Assembly: GCA_030062745.1 (NCBI GenBank)
Contig: CP099839.1
Location: forward strand, 67,001 to 131,000
DNA: 64,000 nucleotides
Origin: Capitulum mitella
Lineage: Eukaryota > Arthropoda > Thecostraca > Pollicipedomorpha > Pollicipedidae
Direction: 5' to 3'
Shown one piece after another: positions 12,701-24,700 of this stretch. The position numbers and the translations under genes were made by a program. Within the stretch, counting starts at the first letter, position 1. Each line of letters starts with the position of its first letter. The notes below the pieces were generated by a model, which was given only the letters and a program-made list of their open reading frames with translations, made no database searches and had not been told where the DNA came from.

Positions 12701-15700
12701 GGCTATCGATTGCCATTTGGATCGTTCAAATCAGATTCTCGGAATAGTCGAGCCGAATGACTCGAGATAGATTACGGGGGGCGGGGGGCAAATATGCCAT
12801 TCCCTGCTCGTTGTAACTGGCAGTTGGCGGAACACCTGGTCGGTGCCAGGTTAATCCAAACGGCAATTCACAGTAGCCATCACCCCGAAGCCACGAAACG
12901 TCCTTCTGGCTGACATAGGTGTCGTTCTCAAGCACCATTCACCATGCCCGAGAGATGGTCTGTTCCACTGTTTCCTCAGTCCTCTCGTCCGCGTCCCACC
13001 CTTTATCTGCCTTCAGCGTACTGCGCTCCAAACCTACTGAACTCAACGGTACTGACCTAGCGCTGTTCTGCCTCCCATTATCGGAGAACTGTCATCCCCG
13101 GCCCGGCAGGGAGGGACGTCCAATCAATGACGTCTGAAACTGTCAGTCCCGTCTGCTCACAGCGTTTTTGCCGGTTGAGGACGCGATCGAGTGGGACCGC
13201 CTGTCTCTGACTCTCACCTCAGCACCAAACGTGTCGTGTTTTAGCGTCCTGTATGACAATGTGTATGATGGCGTTTTCCTTTTGTGCCTTACTGTCACTG
13301 ATGGAAACATCCTCAACAGCTGTTTTTCACGGAAACATCTTTAAACATACGAGCTGAAATGAAATCACATAGTGGAGGGCACCTGTCTACAGCCGTCTAG
13401 AGCACGGGAGCAAAGGAATGTCATGTACACTCCATATCAGGGCAGCAGAACTGACGTCACTGTTTACTCCGATCGAGATGTCCGGTAATCACATCGCCAG
13501 AGGCGTACCATGGAGCGGGTGGAAAATAAACAATTCACCGCTGAGTGGGGGGGGGGGGGTTGACCACCCCAATGAGGGTTTTCCAAGGCTGCCAAAGAAC
13601 GAACGAACGCAAAAAACTGTGTAACTTCTGGTTGATCATCCTTATACCTTGTGTCAAATTTTTGACCTCATGTCAACTCAGGTGTCTAACCTAGGTCAGG
13701 TCAAGTGGACTTACGTCCAAAAAAAGTTTAGCGCCCTGTAACTTTTTCGGAAAACATGGTATTGCAATCACACTTTCAGGGATCAAAAATAACGATGGAT
13801 GCAACAAATCTGCTATCTCAGATTTTTCGGAATTTTCCGGGTCACTGACCTAAGAACAATCCCATTTTTAGGATTCGATTTTTCGGAACTGGACGGAATG
13901 TTTTATAGCAGTTTTAGTGTGGGGTGATGCAGATATCACTTTACCGTCAATGGAAAAAGTATCAATGACTTTCCGTCATTGATCTGAGGTCAGGCCACGA
14001 ACAACTGTTATGAGCCAAAATGCACCGCCGTCAAAATCGGCGATGAATTGCTCACAATGGGTTGAAAATGGCAGAACTGGCTCGCACAGTTGCAAATAAT
14101 ACCGAGCAGTTCAAAAAGTTCCAAAAAGTGTGCATTTTGGAAACAAACAGACTTCAGTGAATAAAGCTCAGCGAATTGTATACATTGATAACTACTGGAT
14201 TTTTCCAAAATTTAAGCATGAGAAACCATTACAAGAATCATTACGATAAAGAAATATCACATGGAAAGACCTATGTCGCGAAAATAAAGAAGCGCTAGAA
14301 TTAGCTTCCGTTAATTTCATACCGCGTTCGGCTAAGGCGCCCGCCGTCAGTCGGCGCGAAAATTACCGTGTCTTTAACTCAACGTTTCGGCGTATATATT
14401 GAACAAATCACGGAAAATAGGCGTGTATCGGCATCTGCCGACTTTTTCCTGTTCACTGGTACCTTTGCCTAGACTTTAGCAATCACAGCCCTTGAGATCC
14501 AGGGCGCTTCTCAGTTTCATGCAGTCGGCGGTGAGAAAACATATATAGAGCATGAATGGCTAACATATGATCCAAAACTAAAAATGGGACCAGTTTTCAG
14601 CCCTACTTGTCACGAGCTTTCCAACGGTGTGCTTATTCTTTTATCGTGCGACCATCCGTTCGTGAGTTAGACGGAAAGAAACACGCTGGTCCTCAAGTAT
14701 TGGCCTCATGGCAAATCAGCGTGCAAACCAGGCGCATACGCAACGCACTATGCACAGGGTAAGACGAATGGTCAGATTTAGGCTTAAGGGAAATACTAGT
14801 TGCCAGTATTTTTCCAACTCTGTCAGCTTCTCAATATAAAGTAAACCAACAGACTTCTCGACGTAAGAGGGAAACCAGATTAACTTGAGTCGTTCTCAAA
14901 TGCAATTGTCTAGAAATAAAACGCCAGGTTCAACTATCGCCCTTCCCCCCGTATTCAGTCCCACTACTAGGAATCCTTGTCACCCCTTTTCTCAACATCT
15001 AACTGAGCCGTTAACGGTTGAAAAATGTTCCAGCACGCATTTTCTTTTTGACCACACAATTTCATGAGATTTACAAGCGTCAAGTACAATTCCCAATGCC
15101 TGTTTCTAGTTGCCTACCATTTGCTCGGAGTCACATCTCTAAGGAGTTGTTCACATTTTGCCACGCGAACTGCCTGACATGGAAGCAAGCATGTCCTACA
15201 TTTACCACATGGCATGCCCTTTGTAATGGCGGCCTGACAGGGACAAAACATCAGTAAACTTTACAGCTCTAAACTCATTTCTTCACAATGTGAACCACAG
15301 CAACACTAATACGACAGATAATTATATATTATCATGTTACTTAATATTATCTCAGAATGAAACTTAGCTATGACACTTTCCGCACCGACAGGTTTTCTGT
15401 AAACAACCTTTTTAGAGGCCATATTTTTGCGCCTGCATACATTCCTTGCATCTCCAGCCCTGGATACATCATTCGACAGAACATCCAAGCTGCCTCTCTG
15501 TCTGGGAACCGCATTATCCAGGCCCTCTCAGGGACCCACCGTATTCCTCCACAGGGAACCCACGAGACCCTTGTGCTGGGGACCCACCTGAGCCGGATGC
15601 GCCAGTTGTCGTCGAACAGGCCCAGCTCGAGCTCTGGCAGCAGCAGCTGGACGGCAGTATCGGCGTACAAGTTGACGATGCGCTGGCCGGCCTTCAGCGC

Positions 15701-18700
15701 CGTTTCGCGCACAAACTCCGTCTCGTCGGCCAGCGCCTGAGGAGGCAGCACGGAGCTGGCGTCACGCCCAGGGGCAACGTCCCGACTGGAGGCGGCGCCA
15801 CAGCACATGGCGGCGTCACGGCAGAGGACAGCATCACAACAGAGGAGGGCGTCACTACACAGGGCCGAATCACGACACAGGACGGCGCCGCCACAGATGA
15901 GTGCGTCACAATAGATGGCGACGTCACGGCACGGGGCGGTGTGGCATCAGAGAGTGGCATCACCGCAAAGGGTGGCCTCACAACAACATGCCGTCAGATA
16001 GAGTGCGGAATCACACGACAGAGGACTGTCCGCGTGGCTGTCTTGGGCGCCCACAAGAAATGCTCGGCTAAATAGGGGAATACAATTGGCCCACCAGGGA
16101 CGTTAAGGCACAAAGAGTTACCTGTGTCCATAAATAACTGAATAACGTCGGAAGGTGTCTGGCCGGCGTGACTTAGACAATCGGACAAAAAGATTACACA
16201 CTGCTGAAATAACATGGTGCCTGCCTGCACATCAAAGTAAGGATGGAACGCCACGAACGAAATGGAATAACAGCGCGTCAATTGCCAACTGGGTCTCACT
16301 GAACAATCGCCTACGGCAACTCGATCCCCTGTGCCCTTACTTGAAACAAGCGAAAGTCTGGCCTTCCCGATATTTGCCATATGCTACATTCAGACTCGAA
16401 CCACCTGAGAAAAATGACAACTGAGCCCATGCGAAGTCTTGGCCCTCCCAAAGTTTAACGCACGGGACGGGATGGAATACGACTCACCTTGAGAATGGAC
16501 GGAATGATCTGGCCGATGTAGGGCGTGAACTCGGACTGGAACACCATCGGCATATAGATGAACATCATGATGTAGCCGTCCTTGACGTGCGGGGCGATGT
16601 CTGTGCGCGATGCCGTGGCGATGATATCTGAAGCACAGGCAGCCGGCAAGTACTTCACCTGCACCGAGCCGAGGATCCCTCTATCACACTTCATCGCCAT
16701 CATCCTGCTTCATTTATCTACGAATGGTTCCACTGGCTGAAGCCATCAACACCAGGTCCAACGTCATTCGTCGTTCATATTATTCCTAACCGCACCTGAG
16801 GTCTGACGACGACAAAGGCGTTACTTGAACTGTAACAACGGATACAGCGACGACACGGGACCCCACGAGTAATAAGGTTCCCATCGGCCAACCTCCCCTT
16901 CGTACACGCGCGGTCAGAAGTCCACTGCCAAGCGCCGGCGGACGGCGGCTGACGACGCTCCGCCTCACCTGGCATCAGCTTGTGCAGCTTCTGCACGCCG
17001 AGGCCGCCCACCACCTCGCTGAGGCCCTGGGCGGCGCCGGAACGGTCGACCGAGCTCTGCTCTGACGTCAGCGTCTGCATCAGCCACGGCAGCAGGTCCT
17101 CGAACGACGACTCGCCGATGCCCCGCACCATGGCGCCCAGCGCTCGCGCCGACTTGCTGCGCACCTGGCGGCAGACGCGGCGGCAGAGGGCCGGTCAGAG
17201 GCAGCAGCAGAGGGCCGATCAGGCGCGGCGGCAGAGGACCGGTCAGAGGCAGCAGCAGAGGGCCGATCAGGCGCGGCGGCAGAGGGCCGGCAGAGGCAGC
17301 AGCAGAGGACCGGTCAGGCGCGGCGGCAGAGGGCCGGCAGAGGCAGCAGCAGAGGGCCGGTCAGGCGCGGCGGCAGAGGGCCGGCAGAGGCAGCAGCAGA
17401 GGGCCGGTCAGGCGCGGCGGCCGAGGGCCCGTAAGAGGCGGCGGCCGAGGGCCCGTAAGAGGCGGCGGCCGAGGGCCCGTAAGAGGCGGCGGCCGAGGGC
17501 CCGTAAGAGGCGGCGGCCGAGGGCCCGTAAGAGGCGGCAGCAGAGGGCCCGTAAGAGGCGGCAGCAGAGGGCCCGTAAGAGGCGGCGGCCGAGGGCCCGT
17601 AAGAGGCGGCGGCCGAGGGCCCGTAAGAGGCGGCGGCCGAGGGCCCGTAAGAGGCGGCAGCAGAGGGCCCGTAAGAGGCGGCAGCAGAGGGCCCGTAAGA
17701 GGCGGCGGCCGAGGGCCGGTCGCGGCGGCAGAGCGTTCGTCAAGGCAGCAGCACAGGGCCGGTCAGAGGCAGGGCAGAAGACCGGCCAGGGGTGGCGGCC
17801 GAGGGCCGGTCGCGGCGGCAGAGCGTTCGTCAAAGGCAGCAGCACAGGGCCGGTCAGAGGCAGGGCAGAAGACCGGCCAGGGGTGGCGGCCGAGGGCCGG
17901 TCAAAGGCGGCGGCCGAGGGCCGGCAGAGGCAGCAGCAGAGGGCCGGTCAGAGGCAGGGCAGAAGACCGGCCAGGGGTGGCGGCCGAGGGCCGGTCAAAG
18001 GCGGCGGCGGAGGGCCGATCAGAGGCATTGGGTAGGGGGATGAGTGTCAGAAGGACCGCTAGAGGAGTCCAGTCAGAGCTCGGCTGAGCGCAAACGGACA
18101 CGACAGACGAAGTCGCCGTGCTGAGTGAAAGGAACGATGTTCGAGCTCATGGTATTCAGAACCGCCGCCTCACAGCCTGGAAATGCTATGACCGCAAACC
18201 ACAAGAATTCGTGGATTCCTGCACAGCTTGGAGATGTGATCTTGCTGGCCCTTATTTGAAAACACGTGTATCACTTCACTGCACTGTAAACAGAGATTTT
18301 GTAGCAGATGTTACACGTATGGTCCCACTCCGCAGCCACGTGGAACGACACCATAAATCTCCATATTCCCTGCAACCCAGACCTGCGGGACACGCCGACA
18401 GAGCCTGTCGGCGGCAACCCGCCGGGCGGCGCGGACTCGGTCGGCCTCACCTCCGGCACCGGGTCCAGCAGGGACGACTTCAGGCCCGGGATGATGCCCG
18501 GCAGGTACGGCGCCAAGTCCTTCTGGTCCGTCAGCGAGTACATGTTGCCGATGATCTGCGCCGCCATCTTGCGCACCTCGGTCGACCGGTCCTGAGACAA
18601 CGCGCCAGGTCAGGTCAACGGAGCCACGTCACGTGCATAGATGAGCACACGACACGGACGCACGAAAGACACTGAACGAATAGCCCTGATAAATCACTCA

Positions 18701-21700
18701 CTGATGCTTTGGAATGCGCACCGGCTCGCAAGTCGCAATCTGTCGCACAACACAGCAAATACCATCAACTCAAGTCTACAAACAGCCAGTGAAGGTTCCT
18801 TCATGGCGTGAGACGGACCCGTACACAGGCGGGTGGCGCCCGCCAGCCGACAGGCGTGAGACCCCCCGCTGTGCCGTACCTGGAAGGCGCGCTGCACCAC
18901 GGGCATGATGAGCGCCAGAGACGGCGCGTCGATGACGTGCACGAACTTGGTGTCGATCAGGAAGGTGAGCGCCGACGAAGTGCGGTTGGCCGGGTCCTGC
19001 AGCGCCGACAACAGGATCGGCACGATCGCTGCTCGGCGCACAGAGGAGCACGTTCAAACGACGGTATACGGTCAGACTGCGGCCATGATACATCCTTCCA
19101 ACCCTGGGATGTTTTTGGAGCAAAGACGTAAAGTAGAAACAAACGCTTACGAAAAACACATCAATCGCCGACACGAACAGAAGTAGGCACGAACTACAGC
19201 TCACACTCAATTAGTTGCTCAAATGAAATGCTGAGATGCAAATGCTACAGTTCCTGTGTCCGCCCAGATCAAATTGTTTCGGAGACACGATGCACCTGAT
19301 TCTGCGCCCGACACTCTACGAGACCTGGCCGCCAGTAGCACAGACGCCATCTGGACTGGTCCTGACCTGCCGCCGATCACGTCTTCCCAGCGCGCACGAG
19401 CCGTCGGAGACTCACCCTGGATCTCCGGGTTACGGATGACGGAGCCGATCTGTTTGAGCGCCTGCGCGCCGGCCCGCTGCACGCGCTGGTGCGAGTCGCC
19501 CAGCACCTCGATCAGTTGCGGCACGATGCTGGGCAAGCACGACGACAGCTGCTTGGGCGCGCAGTAGGCCATCGAGCCGAGCAGCTCCACGGAGCCTGTC
19601 GGCGGGGCCGGCTCCGTCAGGCAGGCTCCGCGCCCGACACAGCCCGCAGCGCAGGCCCCCGTCCCGTATAACCGGCACACAGACGCAACGGACGGCCGGC
19701 AGACGGCCGGCAGACAGACGTAACAGACGCGCATCCCCCGACGACTATCTGTCCAGCGGAAACTTGCCAACCAGCAGAAACGTCCAGCACCACTTGAGAA
19801 AAAATGGCGCCTTGGACCGTCAAACCCCAGCGCCTTCGAAACTAACGAACAGAGCCGAACCACTCCACCGGGAGTAGCGCCGCTCCCCGGCTAGCCCGCA
19901 CCGTCTCCCTGCCGGCCATCTGCCGAGTCGGCGGCCTTGTCCGGGCGTCCCGCCGCGGCGCCACGTACCGGCCTTGGTGCGCCACGAGTCCTCCTCGAGC
20001 GCGGCCAGCAGCGAGGGCAGCACCAGTTTAACGCCGTGCGCCGACAGGTTGGACATGACGGCGCGCGCCGTCTCGTCGGTCGCCTCGCGCACGTACGAGT
20101 TGGAGTCACCGTAGCAGAGCAGCAGGTGCGGCAGCACGTGCACGATGTACGGCTCGAACAGCCGGCCAAGCATGTTGCAGAGCATGGTGAACGCGAACAG
20201 CGCGCCTGCCGGCGGCCGAACGGACAACGTCAGCCGAAAGGAGTGAGGGATCGCACCTGGCAACCGCCGCGGAAGTTAGCTAGGAGTCCGCGCACGCGAG
20301 CTGTCACTCCAGAGGGAATCACCGGCACATGAGGTACGCTCCACGCCCACGGCTTTTCCCTTCAAAACATGGGAATTTACCCGATCTGTTGGCGGATATA
20401 TCTCGAGCTAGATACAAACGATTTCGCATCAGGATTCAAAAAAGGACCGAACACAATGCCTTCTACAAGATGCATGAAAAGAGTTGATTTAGACATCGAA
20501 TCGACAGCTCGTTTTGCTGCAACTACCAATGACTAACAAGATTCAAGCTAAAATGCATGTACAGGTACAGCGTACGGACTCGACATGAGTGGATGCCACG
20601 TGTTGTCTACCGGCCCCAAACCACGAACTTTAACAGATGTGGGTGATGTGAGCATACCTTAAAAAACAGACCTGACGGCAAAAAATGCAAATAAGCAGCG
20701 ATGCCTTATCAAACACAAATGTATCATTTAAAAAAGTGCAAAAATATAAGAGTCCCGAAAGTCTCGGGTGGATCAACAACGCAGCACCACGAAGTACTAC
20801 GAATGTGGCACTAATCCGCAACAAGGCATTCCAAACCGTGCCTACCCTCGCGCTTCTTGAAGTCCTTTTTGTCCTCGATAGCGCTGATGAGCACGTTCAT
20901 GATGTCCAGCTGCTTCAGCGCCAGGATACCGAGGCCCTTCACCAGGCCGGCGATGCCGTAGGCGGCGCCGCGCCGCTGCGAAAACTTGTCCGACTCGAGC
21001 AGCCTCGTCAGCATCTGACGCACCATGGCCGGCACGTCCTCCTTGACGGCCGGCACCAGCGCCGGCAGGCACGACGACACCGAGTTCTGCACCTGCGCGC
21101 ACGGGCCGAGGACGGCGCCCGCAGTCAGAGGACGACCCGGCAGACCACCAGCCGACACAGGCAGAGCCACATGTCCCGGGAATATCCATATGTAATATGT
21201 TAAAATCCATCCATTGGATGGCTGTTGCATCATCACACCCAGTTCTCTGGGGAACTGCCCAGATCCGACAATGAGAAGACCACATTCCCAGACGAGCATA
21301 CAGACGGAACCTTGAGGGCACATCTGATCGGACCAGCAAGGAGACGTCAAATCAAACCCCTAGATCTACAAATCTAGATCTCTTCTTCCGGAGACCAAAC
21401 CTCATCCTCCGGGGTCAAAACCAGATCCTCAGAGAGACCAGCCACGCCTCAGGGGCCGACACCAGATCCTCCAAAAACCATACCACAATGCCAGGGCCGC
21501 ATACAAGATCCCACAGAGCCAGATTACACCTCAGGCCGGTCAGAGGGGAACCATCGGCCGCCGCCGGGGGAAGCCCAGCGTCCCCGCTCGGCCGCCAGAC
21601 TCTCCTGCCGGGACCCCGGCTCGGACCCGTACCTGTTCGGAAGGCGTGTCCAGCGCCTGGATCAGCTTGGTGACGATCGGCTTGATCTTGGGGTCGGTCT

Positions 21701-24700
21701 TACTCAGGTGCTTGGCCAGCGAGCCCATCAGGATGACGACCGACTGGCGGACCGAGTCGAAGTTCTGCGTGGCCGGCGCCGAGTCCAGGAACTCGTCGAA
21801 GACGGGCAGCAGGCTGGTGGCCGCCTCCTGGCGAGCGGAGGGCGCCGCAGGTGTCACGATGACCCGCCACGTGAGAACTGTCACCCGTCTGAAGCATCCA
21901 TTACTCGCAAGCGTATTTAACAACAATCGAACGATCCAATGACGTAAAAGAAGATGAATACAAAATGTGAAGTGGCTGTTATCCTTCGGCTGGGATGGAT
22001 CAGACAGGTCATCACACACTACAGTTCATCCATATGGAACACATCGCGGTCAGCAGAAGCAGCCCGCCGGTCGCTGGGGCTGGCGAATATGTCGCAGTTT
22101 GACGGAATGTCCACTCAATAGCCGATGTGTTCGGCCTTCAACCGCCTACCGCAGCCGGACTTCACACCACCCACGAGACAGATCCCGCCGGCAGCAAACG
22201 CAAATGCCGCCACTGTATTCCCTGTATCCTCCTGACGTCTAGTTACCAGACCGGGATTAAATTTCCCAGCCGCTGCCAGTCAGACAACGGAAGACATCTG
22301 TTCGCCGGTACCCGAGCTCCAGATTGGTTGGCGAGGCTGAGTCTTATGAAGATTCTGAATGACAGGTCATTTCACGTCGCGAACTGTAACACCCGTTGTG
22401 ACGGGGAAAGCGAAATTTCATCAGTCAGAACAAAGTCCTCCGCTCAAGAGATGCGAAGCTACGACCCCGTCCTACCATCCCCACACAAAGTCGGGAGCCG
22501 CACCTTAAAACACCACCCGGCGGCGAGTTCGGGAGAGCGGCGGGTGGTGTTGGTGTTCGCGTCGTGGTGGTGCACGGGATGCGGCGAGAGCGCATCCCGT
22601 CCGTCTCGGCGCACGGCCTGGTGACGGCGCTCCGGGCCGCCGCCGGCCAGCGTCAGCCGGAGCCCAGTCGGCGAGACTGAGCCCGCCACACCCCAGCAGC
22701 ACCCAGAACCGGACAGCCGCGTACAATCAAATCGATCTGACGCAGCACGGCCAGACAGAATGGCCCGTGACCGACGACAAATCAAGCTGGCAGCCATTCC
22801 ATATGGCCTTGTAGGCCGCGCCACGGCAGATGCTGCGTAATTGTAATTTCATGGACGACACATCGGTGAAGGAGCGTTTCCTAGTTGGTAGGGCCATAGC
22901 CATTTTTCGCCAATTACTTCTCATGAGCCACCATACAATTAATGTTACAAGCGATCCAAAGTCGGTAGGGCTGCCGTCCTACCTGACCTATGCGCTGCCA
23001 CACTCCGGGGAAGATATACTTAGCGAAGAGATACCGATAAAAGCCGACAGTTCATCACAGGTGGATCCACCATACTTCTTTCATTCTAATCCAAAACTAA
23101 TACTGTTGATGAAATGTGCGTTCTGACGACTACAATTCCACTAAAGTTCCTGTTCAATAGAAAGGTACCCATATTGTTCGCCAACGAGCGCCAAGACTGA
23201 TGTAAGCAGGGGATGTCTAACACCGACATCGTTGTCGCTGGAAACGGTAGAACCGGGAGTCATACTTCTCAGCACGGCTGCCAAGCGCAACAACCTGCGT
23301 CCACCTCTGCCGCCGAGGGGCGCCCTCTGTCCGCTGACGCTATTCCAGGAAAGCGCCGTCGCCGGCACAAGCGGCCGCAACGGACGACCACACGTGACGC
23401 CAGCAGCCGGGCGACTTCTGCCGATCCGGTTCGCCACTGGCCCCGGGTCCGCACGTGCGTCGCAGGCGGGGAATCCTCGGACCAGTCACGCAACACAGAC
23501 CACGACGGCAAAGCCAGGGTCTAGCCTCAGCTGCGTCACAATTATGAGTATTATGCACATTGCACAATTACCAGTCTTAACCGGGGACTGACCGGCGATA
23601 TTAGATTGCAGGAAAAGAAACCGTCCGGGAGCGAAAAGCTATTTAACTCACCGCTGACTGAAGGGAGTGGTAAACACTGTCCTCCCATGGCGAGTTTTCG
23701 AGACATCTGAAAACGTAATACGGCAACGGCGCCAAGCTCTCAGAACATTTTGACACCATGGTCATATATTTTGGTGCAAGACTCATCGTCACTTTTGCGG
23801 TTTCAGTTCAAGTCAAAATGAATGCAGAAAGGCAGGGATGTTCATAATTTTCTCCATCTGATTTCGATTCGCATGTTTTTTTTGTTAACAAAATAAGTTA
23901 CAAGATACTGGAATGTTACGATACGTATAAATATGCCATGAGATGTGAACTAAAGACAAATATCTGAAGCTTGGTATTTTGTCGAAGCTGTACAAAAAAG
24001 AGTTCGAACGAAGATCGATTTGATCCAATCCGTTGAGCAGTTCTTGAGATAATAGGCCGTAGGATATTTACATCATTTAACCTTGACCTCCGATCTCAAT
24101 CAGCAGAAGTATTGGCGATGTTTGTGTGCATGATTCACTTCAAATATGTACGAAACTGATGGTGGTGTGTGAATTAAATGTGACGGCGACTTACACTGTG
24201 CCGGTGCTGGTTGAAAAAAATAAACAACCTGTGACATGACTGCGACTTTACCCCGGTCATGCCCCGAATTTATTTCAAAATCAAAGGAGCTAAGGGCGTC
24301 CTTTGCACACTTTTAGCGCGTAAGATTTCCTACATGGCGGTCGCTGGGAACAGTTCTGATCCAGGTGTTTGTCAGTCATTCAGTCAGTCAGTCCGAGCGT
24401 CTAGCGCCCGAACGCGCCAGCCGATCGTGATCCAAAGTGGCGCCGTCGGGTGCGCCGACTCGGCGGACAGATTGTGGTGCAGGTTTCGAAGCGATTTGTG
24501 GCGTGTGGTACGTGCCACGTGACACGAGCCAGACCTGTGCGAAAATCGATTAATCACGGGTACACTTTTGTCAAACGGCGGATGCTTTTCCATCAAGACT
24601 TGGTGGCAATATGGCCCCACTTAAGGGTACTCACTTTTGTGGTCAGCACCCGTGTGCGATCCACGTGGCGGTCCACAGACACGAGTGTCGATTTGGACTC

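Larger units (their letters stand above)
7685..15587. other. 7.9-kb GCN1 intron 32 region outside listed elements
   Basis: Apart from two tRNA-Pro genes and two 1.1-kb elements, the stretches 7685-8855, 9465-10670, 11860-13544 and 14675-15587 show no gene, RNA or clear repeat that I can recognise. Numerous TGACCT/AGGTCA motifs occur around the elements. Confidence 0.6.

Noticed and set aside
16980-18035. Long arginine-rich open frame on the plus strand (repeating RRPRARK)
   Set aside because: It starts antisense to GCN1 exon 29 and is otherwise a translation of the 24-bp and 48-bp GC-rich tandem repeat, so the open frame follows from the repeat.
23213-23591. Open frames of 103-141 codons conserved between duplication units (23.2 and 28.3 kb)
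   Set aside because: The units are recent copies, so conservation carries little information; the peptides show no recognisable domain and appear in several frames at once.
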